A stretch of 64,000 nucleotides of DNA, taken from Hymenobacter aerophilus DSM 13606. Lineage in GTDB: Bacteria > Bacteroidota > Bacteroidia > Cytophagales > Hymenobacteraceae. The stretch spans positions 62,001 to 126,000 of the forward strand of contig NZ_KB907801.1 of the NCBI RefSeq assembly GCF_000382225.1. Direction: 5' to 3'. How positions within the stretch are numbered: position 1 is the stretch's first letter; each line of letters opens with the position of its first letter. The notes beneath the pieces are model-generated. The model saw only the letters and a list, made by a program, of their open reading frames with translations, was not told the origin of the DNA and did no database searches. A program made the position numbers and the translations under genes. This document shows positions 16,327 through 24,580 of this stretch, in pieces.

Positions 16327-18417
16327 CATAACCGTGCGCTGGATGCCCAGCTTTTTCATGCGGGCTTCGAGAGTTTTGGGGTTGATATCGAGCAGAACGG
16401 CGGCGCCCTGGGGGCCGCTCACGCGGCCGCCGGTGCGGTGTAGGGCCGCCAGAATATGGTCGCGCTCCTGCTCCTTCAACGTTTTCAGCGTGCCATCCGA
16501 CTCGGCGGGGGCGGTGGCCGCCGTGCCGGTGGCGCCGGCCGCAAAGCTCTGGAACTCCAGAAACCGGCCCTGGCTGACAATTACGGCCTGCTCCATTACG
16601 TGCTCCAGCTCGCGCACATTGCCCGGCCAGCTGTACTGGCGCAGGGCCCGCAAATCGGGCTCGCGCAGGCGGCGCACGGGCTTGCCCATCTGCTTGGTGA
16701 AGCGCTCCAGAAAGTGGCGCACCAGCGGCTCCACATCCTCGGGCCGCTCGCGCAGGGCCGGCAGGCGCACCTCAAACACGTTGAGGCGGTAGTACAGGTC
16801 GGCCCGGAAACGGCCAGCGGCTACCTCCTGCTCCAGCACCCGGTTGGTGGCGGCAATTACGCGCACGTCGGTGCTGATGACGCGGCGGCCGCCCAGGCGC
16901 TCGAACTCCTTTTCCTGCAGCACCCGCAGCAGCTTGGCCTGCAAATCAAGCGGCAGCTCGCCCACTTCATCCAGGAAAATCGTGCCCTTATCGGCCAGCT
17001 CAAACTTGCCGATGCGGCGCTCCACGGCCCCGGTAAAGGCGCCCTTCTCATGGCCGAACAGCTCGCTTTCGATGAGCTGGGCGGGCAAAGCGGCGCAGTT
17101 GAGCTTGACAAGGGCGCGCTCGTGGCGGGGCGAAAGCTGGTGCAGGGCGCGGGCCACCAGCTCTTTGCCGGTGCCGGTTTCGCCGGTTATCAGCACCGTG
17201 GTGTCGGTGGGGGCCACCTGGGCCAGGCGGGTGTATACCTGTTGCATCACGGCGCTGCCGCCCACAAAATCGTCGAGGCGGGCGGCGGCGGCGGTGTTGA
17301 TTTCGTCGATGAGGTAGGTTCTTTCGCGCTCCAGCTGGGCGCGCAGGGCGTCAATCTGCTCGAAGGCCCACACGTTCTGGAGCGCCAGCCGAATCTGGGG
17401 CATCAGCGTCTGCATCAGCTCCAGATGCTCCTCGGTAAAAGCCTGGGGCTCACTGCTGGCCAGAATCAGGGCCGTGGGCGGCTCGTTGGGCGCGTCGAGC
17501 GGGGTGCACAGCAGCGAGCGGGTGCCGTAGCTGGCTTCGATGTAGGCCAGCAGCGTGTAGTGGCGGGCCATCTGCTGGAAAACTACGCCGCCGTACACGC
17601 CGGGTCGCACGAATATCTCGGCCACGGCCTGCTGGGCCTGCTCGGCGTCGGGCAGGGCGTCGTAGCGGTTTTCGTCGGGCGGGGCGAAGGTGCCGTCGGG
17701 CTGCTTGCGGAACTCGGCCAGGGTGCGCACCGGCGAATCGGGCTCGCGCACGCGCAGCCCGAAATAGTCGCAGGGCACCACCCGGTTGATTTCAACGGCA
17801 ATGGTCCGAAACAGCTCGTGCCGCTCCTTGATGCGCAGCAGCGCATTGCTCAGGGCCAGCTGCATGGTTTTTTCCTGCTCGCGGTGGGCCACTTCCTCGA
17901 AGGCCAGCGTGTTGGTGACGGCCACGGCCACTAAGCTCCCGATTTTTTCGAGCAGCCGCACATCCTGGGGCGAGAAATCGGGCCGCCGCCGCGCCACCAT
18001 CGACAGCAGCCCGATAAGCCGCCCGCCGGTGCGCAGCGGCACGGCCGTCAGGTAGCGCATATTGGCCTCGAACAACCCCTGGAAGGGCTGAAAATCGGGG
18101 TAGTCGCGCAGCAGCTCGGTGAGCTCGAACTGCTGCAGATGGGGCGAGCGGATGAACTGCTCGATGGGCGTGTTCTCGATGCTCGTGCGGGCCGGCCGGG
18201 CGGCGATACTGGCCGGCAACAGCACTTCGCCTAAGTAGTCGCGCAGAAATACGCGGCGGTACTGCAGCTCGGCATCGAGGGTAATAATGGTGATGGCATC
18301 AAAGGGAAAGATGAGCCGCAGCTTCTCCGTAACGCTGCGAAACAGGTCTTCCTTGTTGCGGGTGGTGGCAATGGCTTCGTTGAGCCGCAGCAGCAGCGAG
18401 TCGTCCTGGTCAGGCAT
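16315..18417 (-). CDS. Sigma54-dependent regulator with two GAF domains and Fis HTH
   Basis: A 700-residue enhancer-binding protein. Residues about 20-170 and 195-350 are GAF-like sensor domains. The AAA+ motor has Walker A GETGTGKE (412-419), the sigma54-contact loop GAFTGA (459-464) and Walker B TIFLDEVGE. A Fis-type helix-turn-helix lies at about 651-691. There is no receiver domain with a phosphorylated aspartate, so control is probably by a ligand bound to the GAF domains, as in FhlA or NorR. It is divergent from the TolC/EmrAB efflux cluster. Two matching palindromes lie in between, so the efflux genes are its likely target and it may repress itself. No ligand can be named. Confidence 0.9.
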   Translation of the reverse strand: MPDQDDSLLLRLNEAIATTRNKEDLFRSVTEKLRLIFPFDAITIITLDAELQYRRVFLRDYLGEVLLPASIAARPARTSIENTPIEQFIRSPHLQQFELTELLRDYPDFQPFQGLFEANMRYLTAVPLRTGGRLIGLLSMVARRRPDFSPQDVRLLEKIGSLVAVAVTNTLAFEEVAHREQEKTMQLALSNALLRIKERHELFRTIAVEINRVVPCDYFGLRVREPDSPVRTLAEFRKQPDGTFAPPDENRYDALPDAEQAQQAVAEIFVRPGVYGGVVFQQMARHYTLLAYIEASYGTRSLLCTPLDAPNEPPTALILASSEPQAFTEEHLELMQTLMPQIRLALQNVWAFEQIDALRAQLERERTYLIDEINTAAAARLDDFVGGSAVMQQVYTRLAQVAPTDTTVLITGETGTGKELVARALHQLSPRHERALVKLNCAALPAQLIESELFGHEKGAFTGAVERRIGKFELADKGTIFLDEVGELPLDLQAKLLRVLQEKEFERLGGRRVISTDVRVIAATNRVLEQEVAAGRFRADLYYRLNVFEVRLPALRERPEDVEPLVRHFLERFTKQMGKPVRRLREPDLRALRQYSWPGNVRELEHVMEQAVIVSQGRFLEFQSFAAGATGTAATAPAESDGTLKTLKEQERDHILAALHRTGGRVSGPQGAAVLLDINPKTLEARMKKLGIQRTVMVSE

Positions 18418-18433
18418 TAATCAGCTTGGTTTT

Positions 18434-18480
18434 TCCTGAAATAACAGGAACAAAAATAAGGAAATCCTGAAATAGCAGGA
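18434..18480. promoter_or_regulatory. Pair of 16-bp palindromes, likely operator/enhancer
   Basis: TCCTGAAATAACAGGA (18434-18449) and TCCTGAAATAGCAGGA (18465-18480) differ by one base. Each has TCCTG/CAGGA half-sites. Centres are 31 bases apart, about three helix turns, so both dimers would bind the same face. They lie between the regulator and the efflux cluster, about 110-160 bases upstream of a weak sigma54-like site. That is the usual distance for a Fis-type enhancer-binding protein. Confidence 0.72.
18451..18458 (-). promoter_or_regulatory. -7 element of the regulator gene, between the two palindromes
   Basis: TATTTTTG on the minus strand fits TAnnTTTG, 34 bases before the ATG of the sigma54-type regulator. 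No good TTG box was found upstream. Binding at either flanking palindrome would block it, so the gene is probably autorepressed (inference). Confidence 0.5.
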
Positions 18481-18588
18481 GGATAAATTGGTGCTCAGGA
18501 TAGCTATGCGGACCAAGTAGAAAAAATATTCGCCTTTTGCAGCCAATGGAAGCTGTTTTTGCGGCTTTGCGCAAGGGCGGATTGGGGC

Positions 18589-18603
18589 TGGCACAACTTT
18601 CGG
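18589..18603 (+). promoter_or_regulatory. Weak sigma54-like promoter before the TolC gene
   Basis: TGGCAC, five bases, then TCGG, compared with the sigma54 pattern TGGCAC-N5-TTGC. The -24 half is perfect. The -12 half has TCGG in place of TTGC (two differences). It lies 33 bases before the TolC ATG and downstream of the palindrome pair. Confidence 0.35.
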
Positions 18604-18636
18604 ATAGCAGCCCGCACGACCAAGCCGCCGTATCCT

Positions 18637-19965
18637 ATGCTTTTCCGACCAACTTTTGCCGCTTCTTCTCTGGCCCTGGGCCTGCTGCTGACGGCCGGCG
18701 CGGCCCACGCCCAGCAGGGGCCGGTTATTTCCGACTCGCTCAGCCTCGACGGCACCATCCGCTCGGTGCTCGATGCCAACCCGGCCATTACTACGCTCGA
18801 AGAAGAGTTGAACGCCGCCACCAGCCGCGTAACACAGACGCGCGGCGGATTTCTGCCCCAGGTAACGGGCACGGCTACCTACACCCGCATCGACCCGGTA
18901 GTAAAGCTGCAGCTGGCCCCCGAGTCGCCGGCCTTCCAGTTTGCCCCCAACAACAACTACGACGTGCATATCACGGCCCAGTACGGGCTGCTCGATTTCG
19001 GCAAGCGCGTTGCCACTTCCAACCTGGCCGAAAGCCGCCGCGTGACGGCTTCCGACCAGATTGCCGTAACGCGCCGCGACCTGGCCTACTCGGCGGCCCA
19101 GAGCTACTACAACATCCTGTTTGTGCGCGAAAGCATCCGGGTGCAGGATGCCCAGATTGCCTCGCTGCAGCGCCACCAGAACGACATGCAGAAGCGGGTG
19201 GAAGCGGGCGTGAGCACCAATTTCGATGTAACGACCACGCAGGTGCGCATTACGCAGGCCCGCAACACGCGCATCGATTTGGTGAACCAGCTGCAGAACC
19301 AGCAGGTGCAGCTGGCCCGCCTGCTGCACAAACCCGACTACGCTAACGTGCCCGTGCGGGGCGTTTTCGAGTATCAGCCCCAGCCCGTTGATGTAACCGG
19401 CGCGCTGGCCGAGGCCCTGGCCAATCGGCCCGAAGTGAAGCTGGCCCGCGACGCCGAGCAGACCGCTAACCTCAACCTCAAGCTTATCGAGCGTAGCAAT
19501 ATGCCGCTGCTGGGCGTGGGCGCGCAGGTGGGCGGCAAGAACGGCTACCAGCCCAACCTCGACAAGTTCCGGCCCAACACGGTGGGCGTGGTGCAGCTTT
19601 CGGTGCCGATTTACGACGGCAACAAGAACAAAAACCAGCGCCTCGAAGCCGCCGCCAATATCCGCGGCGCCCAGGCCCGCATTCAGGACACCGAGGAGCA
19701 GATTCGGGCCGATGTGCGGCAGGCGGCCAACAACCTCAACTCCAACGCCGAGCGCTACGACAACTCGCTCCAGCAGATTGCCCAGGCCACCGACGCGCTC
19801 AACCGCGCCCAGGGCCGCTACCGCTACGGCGTAGGCAGCAACCTCGACGTGCTCGACGCCGAAACCCAGCTGCTGCAGGCCCGCCTGGCCCGCCTGCAGG
19901 CCATCTACAACTACACCCTCGGCCAGTACCAGCTCAAGCGCGCCACCGGTGCGGTGATTTGGTAG
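18637..19965 (+). CDS. TolC-family outer membrane factor of an EmrAB-type pump
   Basis: A 442-residue outer membrane channel. A signal peptide (MLFRPTFAASSLALGLLLTA, cleaved after AHA) is followed by two outer-membrane-efflux repeats rich in long helices. Typical family patterns are TQVRITQARNTRIDLVNQL in the first repeat and VGVVQLSVPIYDGNKNKNQR in the second, plus the late YGVGSNLDVLDAETQLLQA. I chose ATG 18637, because the frame upstream to 18559 has no signal sequence. Genes for USP, membrane fusion protein and MFS pump follow, so it would be the exit duct of that pump. It is divergent from a sigma54-type regulator with operator-like palindromes between them. Confidence 0.9.
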   Translation: MLFRPTFAASSLALGLLLTAGAAHAQQGPVISDSLSLDGTIRSVLDANPAITTLEEELNAATSRVTQTRGGFLPQVTGTATYTRIDPVVKLQLAPESPAFQFAPNNNYDVHITAQYGLLDFGKRVATSNLAESRRVTASDQIAVTRRDLAYSAAQSYYNILFVRESIRVQDAQIASLQRHQNDMQKRVEAGVSTNFDVTTTQVRITQARNTRIDLVNQLQNQQVQLARLLHKPDYANVPVRGVFEYQPQPVDVTGALAEALANRPEVKLARDAEQTANLNLKLIERSNMPLLGVGAQVGGKNGYQPNLDKFRPNTVGVVQLSVPIYDGNKNKNQRLEAAANIRGAQARIQDTEEQIRADVRQAANNLNSNAERYDNSLQQIAQATDALNRAQGRYRYGVGSNLDVLDAETQLLQARLARLQAIYNYTLGQYQLKRATGAVIW

Positions 19966-20150
19966 CGGTGAGATGGTGAGATAGTGAAATGGCGAGTTGA
20001 TGTTTCGGAAGCCTGGCAGCGCAAATCTCCTGTTAGAAACTACATCGGAAGTCAGCCCAAAACAGAACCCACTTCAACCATCCGCACTATCGCGCATTTC
20101 ACGCCGCCCGAACATCAACTCACCACGTCACTATTTCACCATCTCACCGC
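19966..20150. repeat. Palindrome, GTGAGATGGTGAAATGG...GTTGATGTT family
   Basis: The left arm GTGAGATAGTGAAATGGCGA (near 19976-19995) and GTTGATGTTTC pair with CATCAACTCACCACGTCACT and ATTTCACCATCTCACC (20113-20148). The right arm ends three bases before the ATG of the USP gene. Other members: 21766-21900, 29158-29434, and one-sided copies at 20632-20665 and 22334-22365. Confidence 0.8.
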
Positions 20151-20151
20151 C

Positions 20152-20568
20152 ATGACCATCCTGTGCCCGATTGATTTTTCGGCCGTTACGGAGAAGCTGG
20201 TAACCTACGCGGCGGCGTTGGCGGCCGGCACGGGGGCCGAGCTGCGGCTGCTGCACGTGCTGGAAGCCGCCGGCGAGCCGCTGCCCGATTTGCAGGTGGC
20301 CCACGCGCTGGCCCGTCACCGCGAAGCGGCCCGGCAGGCCGGCGCCCGCGTAACCACGGCCGTGGCGCAGGGCGAGGCGGCCGCCGAAATAGTGGCCGAC
20401 GCCCGCCTGCATCCGGCCGACATGCTGATTATCGGGGCGCACGGCCAGACGGGCCTCACGCGGTTTCTGATGGGCAGCACCGCCGAAACCGTGGTGCGCA
20501 CTGCTCCCTGCGTGACGCTGCTCGTGAAACCCGGCTGCCCCGAGCAGGCCCTGCGCCCCACGGGCTGA
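20152..20568 (+). CDS. Universal stress protein (UspA family)
   Basis: A 138-residue single-domain USP. It opens MTILCPIDFSAVTEKLVTYA and carries the ATP-binding pattern G-x2-G-x9-G-S/T in IGAHGQTGLTRFLMGST near 104-121, so it probably binds ATP. I use ATG 20152, since the frame upstream reads through the palindrome. It lies between the TolC and EmrA-type genes of the efflux cluster on the same strand, with repeat elements on both sides. Its role there is unknown; a stress-linked modulator of the pump is a guess. Its start codon is preceded by CACCATCTCACCGCC, a leader shared with its neighbours. Confidence 0.88.
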   Translation: MTILCPIDFSAVTEKLVTYAAALAAGTGAELRLLHVLEAAGEPLPDLQVAHALARHREAARQAGARVTTAVAQGEAAAEIVADARLHPADMLIIGAHGQTGLTRFLMGSTAETVVRTAPCVTLLVKPGCPEQALRPTG

Positions 20569-20572
20569 TTTT

Positions 20573-20667
20573 AATAAGCTGTTAGCTGACAGCTAGTAGC
20601 TATCAGCTCTTCGTTCGGGCTACCTGAACGGCAACTCACCATCTCACTACTCACCATCTCACCTTAC
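20573..20667. repeat. Repeat-filled gap: AGCTGTTAGCTG and CTCACCATCTCACC elements
   Basis: A short AGCTGTTAGCTGACAGCTAG / AGCTATCAGCT palindrome (20576-20609) is followed by two copies of CTCACCATCTCA-like sequence (20635-20665). The second copy ends three bases before the ATG of the EmrA-type gene. Confidence 0.7.
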
Positions 20668-21765
20668 ATGGCAACTTCTTTCTCGAACGACCCGGCCGTA
20701 ACGCCCATTCCTACTGCCCCCGAGCCGGTGGTGGAAGAACAGAAAGGTTCTAAACGCCCCATTATCCTCGTTATTCTGGCCCTGGCGCTGCTGGTGGGCG
20801 GCTACTTCGGCTGGCAGCGCTTCCAGTTTGGCCTGGCCCACGAAGAAACCGACGACGCCCAGGTTGAGGGCGACGTGTACCCGATCATTCCGAGCGTAAG
20901 CGGCCCCGTGCTCGAAGTGAAAGTGGCCGACAACCAGGCCGTGAAGAAGGGCGACGTGCTGGTAACCGTTGACCCCGCCGACTATCAGCAGCGCGTGAAT
21001 GCCGCCGAGGCCGCCCTGGCCGCCGCCCGCGCCAATGTGGTGGCCGCCCGCGCCGGCGTGGGTACGGCCCAGGCCAACGTGAGCACCGCCCGCGCCGCCA
21101 TCGGCGTGAGTGCCGCCACCCGCGCCCGCCTCGAAAAAGACCTCAAGCGCAGCAAGTTTCTGCGGCAGCAGGATATTATTCCGCAGAGCGAGTACGACGC
21201 CGTGCAGGCCAGTCTGAACTCGACCAGCGCCCAGCGCGCCACCGCCGAGCAGCAGGTGCTGGTGGCCCAGCAGCAGGTGGCGGCCGCCCAGCAGCAGATT
21301 GCCGTGGCCGAAGCCGTGGTAAAGCAGCGCCAGGCCGACCTCGAAAACGCCCAGCTCCAGCTGAGCTACGCCACCATCACGGCGCCCGTAAACGGCGTGG
21401 TGAGCCGCAAAAACGTGCAGCCCGGCCAGAACATCGGCCCCGGCCAGCAGCTCATGGGCCTCGTGGCCTCGGGCGACACCTGGGTGATTGCCAACTTCAA
21501 GGAAACCCAGCTCGAAAACATGCGCGTGGGCCAGCCCGTGACGATTGAGGTGGATGCTTACCCCAACGAAGAGTTTGCCGGCGAAGTCCAGTCGCTCTCG
21601 GCCGCTACCGGCGCCCGCTTCGCCCTGCTGCCCCCCGACAACGCCTCGGGCAACTTCGTGAAAGTGGTGCAGCGCGTCCCCGTCAAAATCACGCTCACCA
21701 AGAAAGACGCCGAGCACCCCCTGCGCGCCGGCATGAGCGTACGCGCCATCGTCAAGGTGAAATAG
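20668..21765 (+). CDS. emrA: HlyD/EmrA-type membrane fusion protein
   Basis: A 365-residue adaptor. A short cytoplasmic tail is followed by one membrane anchor (about 29-49). The first biotinyl-lipoyl-like half (ETDDAQVEGDVYPIIPSVSG) comes next, then a long Ala/Gln-rich coiled-coil hairpin (about 110-225), the second lipoyl half (ATITAPVNGVVSRKNVQPGQ) and a beta-barrel. It would link the MFS pump encoded at 22367 to the TolC-type channel encoded at 18637. The MFS gene is not adjacent: a gene on the opposite strand lies between the two. Confidence 0.92.
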   Translation: MATSFSNDPAVTPIPTAPEPVVEEQKGSKRPIILVILALALLVGGYFGWQRFQFGLAHEETDDAQVEGDVYPIIPSVSGPVLEVKVADNQAVKKGDVLVTVDPADYQQRVNAAEAALAAARANVVAARAGVGTAQANVSTARAAIGVSAATRARLEKDLKRSKFLRQQDIIPQSEYDAVQASLNSTSAQRATAEQQVLVAQQQVAAAQQQIAVAEAVVKQRQADLENAQLQLSYATITAPVNGVVSRKNVQPGQNIGPGQQLMGLVASGDTWVIANFKETQLENMRVGQPVTIEVDAYPNEEFAGEVQSLSAATGARFALLPPDNASGNFVKVVQRVPVKITLTKKDAEHPLRAGMSVRAIVKVK

Positions 21766-21900
21766 TGAGATGGTGAAATGGTGAGTTGATGTTTTAGCGG
21801 CGCGAAATGTGCGGCTTGCCCTGACGGTTCAAAGTGATAAAGCCACGCCGTTAGGCCCCAAGAACATCAACTCACCATTTCACCAACTCACCATTTCACC
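21766..21900. repeat. Palindrome, GTGAGATGGTGAAATGG...GTTGATGTT family
   Basis: GTGAGATGGTGAAATGGTGA (21766-21785) and GTTGATGTT pair with AACATCAACTCACCATTTCA and CTCACCATTTCACC (21863-21899). It lies between the EmrA-type gene and the opposing four-helix-bundle gene, at a convergent junction. Confidence 0.85.
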
Positions 21901-22279
21901 TCTCCCTAGGCTTCGCTTTTTTGCGGGCGGTGGCCAGTACAGCCAGAATTTCGGTGTACTCGGTTTCAAGGCTTTGCAGGCGGGATTTGGGCATAATGCC
22001 GGCGTCGCCGAGCAATTCCAGCCAGAACAATGTTTCGTCGGCTTCCTCGACGCAGATACACAGCTTGGCGTACCATTCGGCCGGCGAACGGCCCCGGCAA
22101 GCGGCCCGAAAGTTAGCCGCCACTGAGGTGGCTGCCCGTAGCAATTGCTTCCCCAGCACGGCCGCTTCGCCGGAGCGCGGCAGCTGCTGAAACAGCCGAA
22201 TCACACGCAACGAAGCTTCCTTGGTTCGGACCCGGTAAGTTTCATTAAAAGAACTGGATGCTAACGTTTCCTCATTCAT
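21896..22279 (-). CDS. Four-helix bundle protein (23S intervening-sequence family)
   Basis: A 127-residue helical protein. The patterns AAVLGKQLLRAATSVAANFR and WYAKLCICVEEADETLFWLE are those of the family first seen in intervening sequences of 23S rRNA genes and common as free-standing genes in Bacteroidota. Function is unknown; the bundles form pentamers and some may bind nucleic acid. It lies on the opposite strand inside the efflux cluster, between the membrane fusion protein and its pump, with GTGAGATGG-type repeat sequence on both sides. This suggests later insertion together with the repeat. Confidence 0.88.
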   Translation of the reverse strand: MNEETLASSSFNETYRVRTKEASLRVIRLFQQLPRSGEAAVLGKQLLRAATSVAANFRAACRGRSPAEWYAKLCICVEEADETLFWLELLGDAGIMPKSRLQSLETEYTEILAVLATARKKAKPRER

Positions 22280-22333
22280 AAAACAAGTGACTGGCTGAGC
22301 CTTATCTGCCTATCAGGCAAATAAGAACATAAA

Positions 22334-22366
22334 ACTCACCATCTCACCATTTCACTATTTCACCTC
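22334..22366 (+). repeat. One-sided CTCACCATCTCACC element ending at a start codon
   Basis: CTCACCATCTCACCATTTCA (22335-22354) and CTATTTCACCTC run directly into the ATG of the MFS gene at 22367. The matching left arm is on the far side of the four-helix-bundle gene (21766-21794). The two arms thus bracket that gene. Confidence 0.6.
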
Positions 22367-23935
22367 ATGGAAACCGGCGCTAGAAAGTGGATTATTGTCA
22401 TTACTGTGGTGCTGTGCGCGCTGCTGGAGCTCATTGATACCAGCATCGTAAACGTGGCCCTCACGCAGATGATGGGCAACCTGTCGGCCACGCTCTCGGA
22501 AGTGAGCTGGGTTATTGCCTCCTACGCCATTGCCAACGTGATTGTGGTGCCCATGACCGGCTTTTTGTCGGAGCAGTTCGGGCGCCGCAACTACTTCGGC
22601 TTCTCGGTGATTCTGTTCACGCTGGCCTCCATTGCCTGCGGGCAGAGCACCAACATCTGGGAGTTGGTGGCCTTCCGCTTTATTCAGGGCGTGGGCGGCG
22701 GCGCCCTCATGGCCACGTCGCAGTCGATTTTGATTGACACCTTCCCGCCCAAGCAGCTGGCGCTGGGGCAGGCCCTGTTCGGCATGGGCGTGATTATCGG
22801 CCCCACCATCGGCCCCACGCTCGGCGGCTTTATCGTCGATAACTACGACTGGCCCTGGATTTTCTACGTGAACGTGCCGGTGGGCATTCTGGCCACCATC
22901 TTCACCTTCCTGTTCATCAAAGACCCCGAATCCATTGCCAACGCCATTCCGCGGCCGTTGCGGCAGCTCGACTGGGCCGGCATTTTCCTGCTGATTCTGG
23001 GCGTGGGCTCGTTGCAGTTCGTGCTCGAAAAAGGTGAAACCGAGGACTGGTTTGAGTCGGGCCTGATTGTTACGTTCAGCGTACTGGCCGTTATCGGTGT
23101 CATCGGTTTCATCTGGCGCGAGCTGACGGCCAAAAATCCCATCGTCGATTTGCGGGTGCTTACCCGGAGCCGCAACCTGGCGCTGGGAGCCATCCTGTCG
23201 TTTATTCTGGGCTTCGGGCTGTTTGCGTCGGTGTTCATCTTCCCCATCTTCACCCAGCGGATTCTGGGCTTCACGGCCGCCCAAACGGGTTATCTGCTGC
23301 TGCCGGGCGCGCTGCTGTCGGGCTTTATGATGCCGGTTATCGGCAAGGCGCTGCAGGCGGGCATCCCGCAGAAGTACATGCTGCCCTTTGGCTTCGGCAT
23401 CTTCTTCATTTTCACCTTCTGGATGAGCCAGAAGATTACCGGTTCGGCCGGCGAAGACGACTTCTACTGGCCCCTGATGCTGCGCGGCCTGGGCCTGAGT
23501 TTGCTGTTTCTGCCCGTTACGACCATGTCGCTGCAGGGCCTGCGCGGCAAAGACGGCGCCCAGGCGGCGGGCCTGACGGGCATGCTGCGCCAGCTCGGCG
23601 GCTCGTTTGGGGTGGCCATCGTGGGCACCTACCTGGAGCGCAACATTGCCTACAACCGGGTGGCGCTGCTGCCCAATATCTCGCTCTACGACCCCGAAAC
23701 GCAGCAGCGCGTGCAGGCTTTCACCCAGAACTTCCTCAGCAAGGGCTTCAGCCTCGAACAGGCCAAGCAGCAGGCCTACCAGGTGCTCGATTTTACCCTC
23801 ATGAAGGAAGCCTCGCTCATTACCTACGCCCAGACGTTTACCATGCTGGGCCTGTTTTTCCTGGCCTGCATTCCGCTCATCATCTTCGTCAAGCGCGTCC
23901 GCGACGCCGGCCCTATCGACTTGGCCGCCCACTAG
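22367..23935 (+). CDS. emrB: MFS drug exporter, DHA2 (EmrB/QacA) family
   Basis: A 522-residue transporter with about 14 membrane helices. Helix 1 carries LIDTSIVNVAL, the DHA2 signature near residues 23-33. The loop after helix 2 has GFLSEQFGRRNYFG, a motif A variant, and motif C-like GMGVIIGPTIGPTLGG follows in helix 5. Such pumps use the proton gradient to export lipophilic drugs, and with EmrA and TolC partners they span both membranes. It would be the engine of the cluster started by the TolC-type gene at 18637. Its start codon abuts a repeat arm, so its translation leader may come from that repeat. Confidence 0.92.
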   Translation: METGARKWIIVITVVLCALLELIDTSIVNVALTQMMGNLSATLSEVSWVIASYAIANVIVVPMTGFLSEQFGRRNYFGFSVILFTLASIACGQSTNIWELVAFRFIQGVGGGALMATSQSILIDTFPPKQLALGQALFGMGVIIGPTIGPTLGGFIVDNYDWPWIFYVNVPVGILATIFTFLFIKDPESIANAIPRPLRQLDWAGIFLLILGVGSLQFVLEKGETEDWFESGLIVTFSVLAVIGVIGFIWRELTAKNPIVDLRVLTRSRNLALGAILSFILGFGLFASVFIFPIFTQRILGFTAAQTGYLLLPGALLSGFMMPVIGKALQAGIPQKYMLPFGFGIFFIFTFWMSQKITGSAGEDDFYWPLMLRGLGLSLLFLPVTTMSLQGLRGKDGAQAAGLTGMLRQLGGSFGVAIVGTYLERNIAYNRVALLPNISLYDPETQQRVQAFTQNFLSKGFSLEQAKQQAYQVLDFTLMKEASLITYAQTFTMLGLFFLACIPLIIFVKRVRDAGPIDLAAH

Positions 23936-24065
23936 CGGCGGGTTGCTGTTTCGGGGCCTGATAAGCCAGACCGGCGTTGGTTTTTGCGGCTAGGCAGCCC
24001 GTGCTGTTGCTAATGGCCGCCGGTTTGCCTAGCTTCCCCCCAAACTGGCCGTTGGCACCTCCCGC

Positions 24066-24503
24066 ATGTATCACTTGGTTTACACGAGCACCGCAACCGT
24101 TCAGTTTAGCACCGCCGAGCTGCTGCAGTTTCTGGGCTGGTGGCGGACCAATAACAGCCGGCTGGGCATAACCGGAATCCTGCTGTATAGCAACGAAGGC
24201 GACTTTATGCAGGTGCTGGAGGGCGAGCAGGCGCAGGTGGACGCCCTGTTTGCCGGCATCGAGCTGGATTCGCGCCACCGCAACATCATCAAGCTGGCTG
24301 CCGGCCCCATCGGGCAGCGGCTGTTCGGCGAGTGGGCCATGGGCTTCCGGCGCCTCGATTCGGCCGCGTTTCACGCGCTGGCCGGCTACGCCGACCCCGA
24401 CGAGGCCACCTTCCTGCCCGCCATCGGCCCCGATACCGACACCGACCTGCTGCATCTGCTGCGCGAATTTGCCAACGTGCGCCCCGACGAGCTGCCGAGC
24501 TGA
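24066..24503 (+). CDS. Stand-alone BLUF blue-light photoreceptor
   Basis: A 145-residue protein made of one BLUF domain plus a short helical tail. Flavin-site residues are in place: Tyr6 (LVYTST), Asn30 (RTNNSRLGITGILLY), Gln49 (FMQVLEG), and Trp90 with Met92 (EWAMGF). In BLUF proteins light shifts the hydrogen bonds among Tyr, Gln and flavin. No output domain is fused, so it must signal through a partner, as in short PixD-like proteins. It lies 130 bases after the MFS gene on the same strand and ends at a shared terminator. A link between light and the efflux cluster is only a position-based guess. Confidence 0.92.
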   Translation: MYHLVYTSTATVQFSTAELLQFLGWWRTNNSRLGITGILLYSNEGDFMQVLEGEQAQVDALFAGIELDSRHRNIIKLAAGPIGQRLFGEWAMGFRRLDSAAFHALAGYADPDEATFLPAIGPDTDTDLLHLLREFANVRPDELPS

Positions 24504-24526
24504 AAAAGCACCGCCACCTTAAACAC

Positions 24527-24558
24527 AAAGCCCCCGACGTTGCAACGTCGGGGGCTTT
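24527..24558. terminator. Bidirectional terminator between BLUF and lipoprotein genes
   Basis: A 14-bp perfect stem: AAAGCCCCCGACGT (24527-24540) pairs with ACGTCGGGGGCTTT (24545-24558) around TGCA. It has T-runs on both strands and sits at a convergent gene junction. Confidence 0.9.
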
Positions 24559-24580
24559 TGCCTGGTCAGGAATCGGTAGC

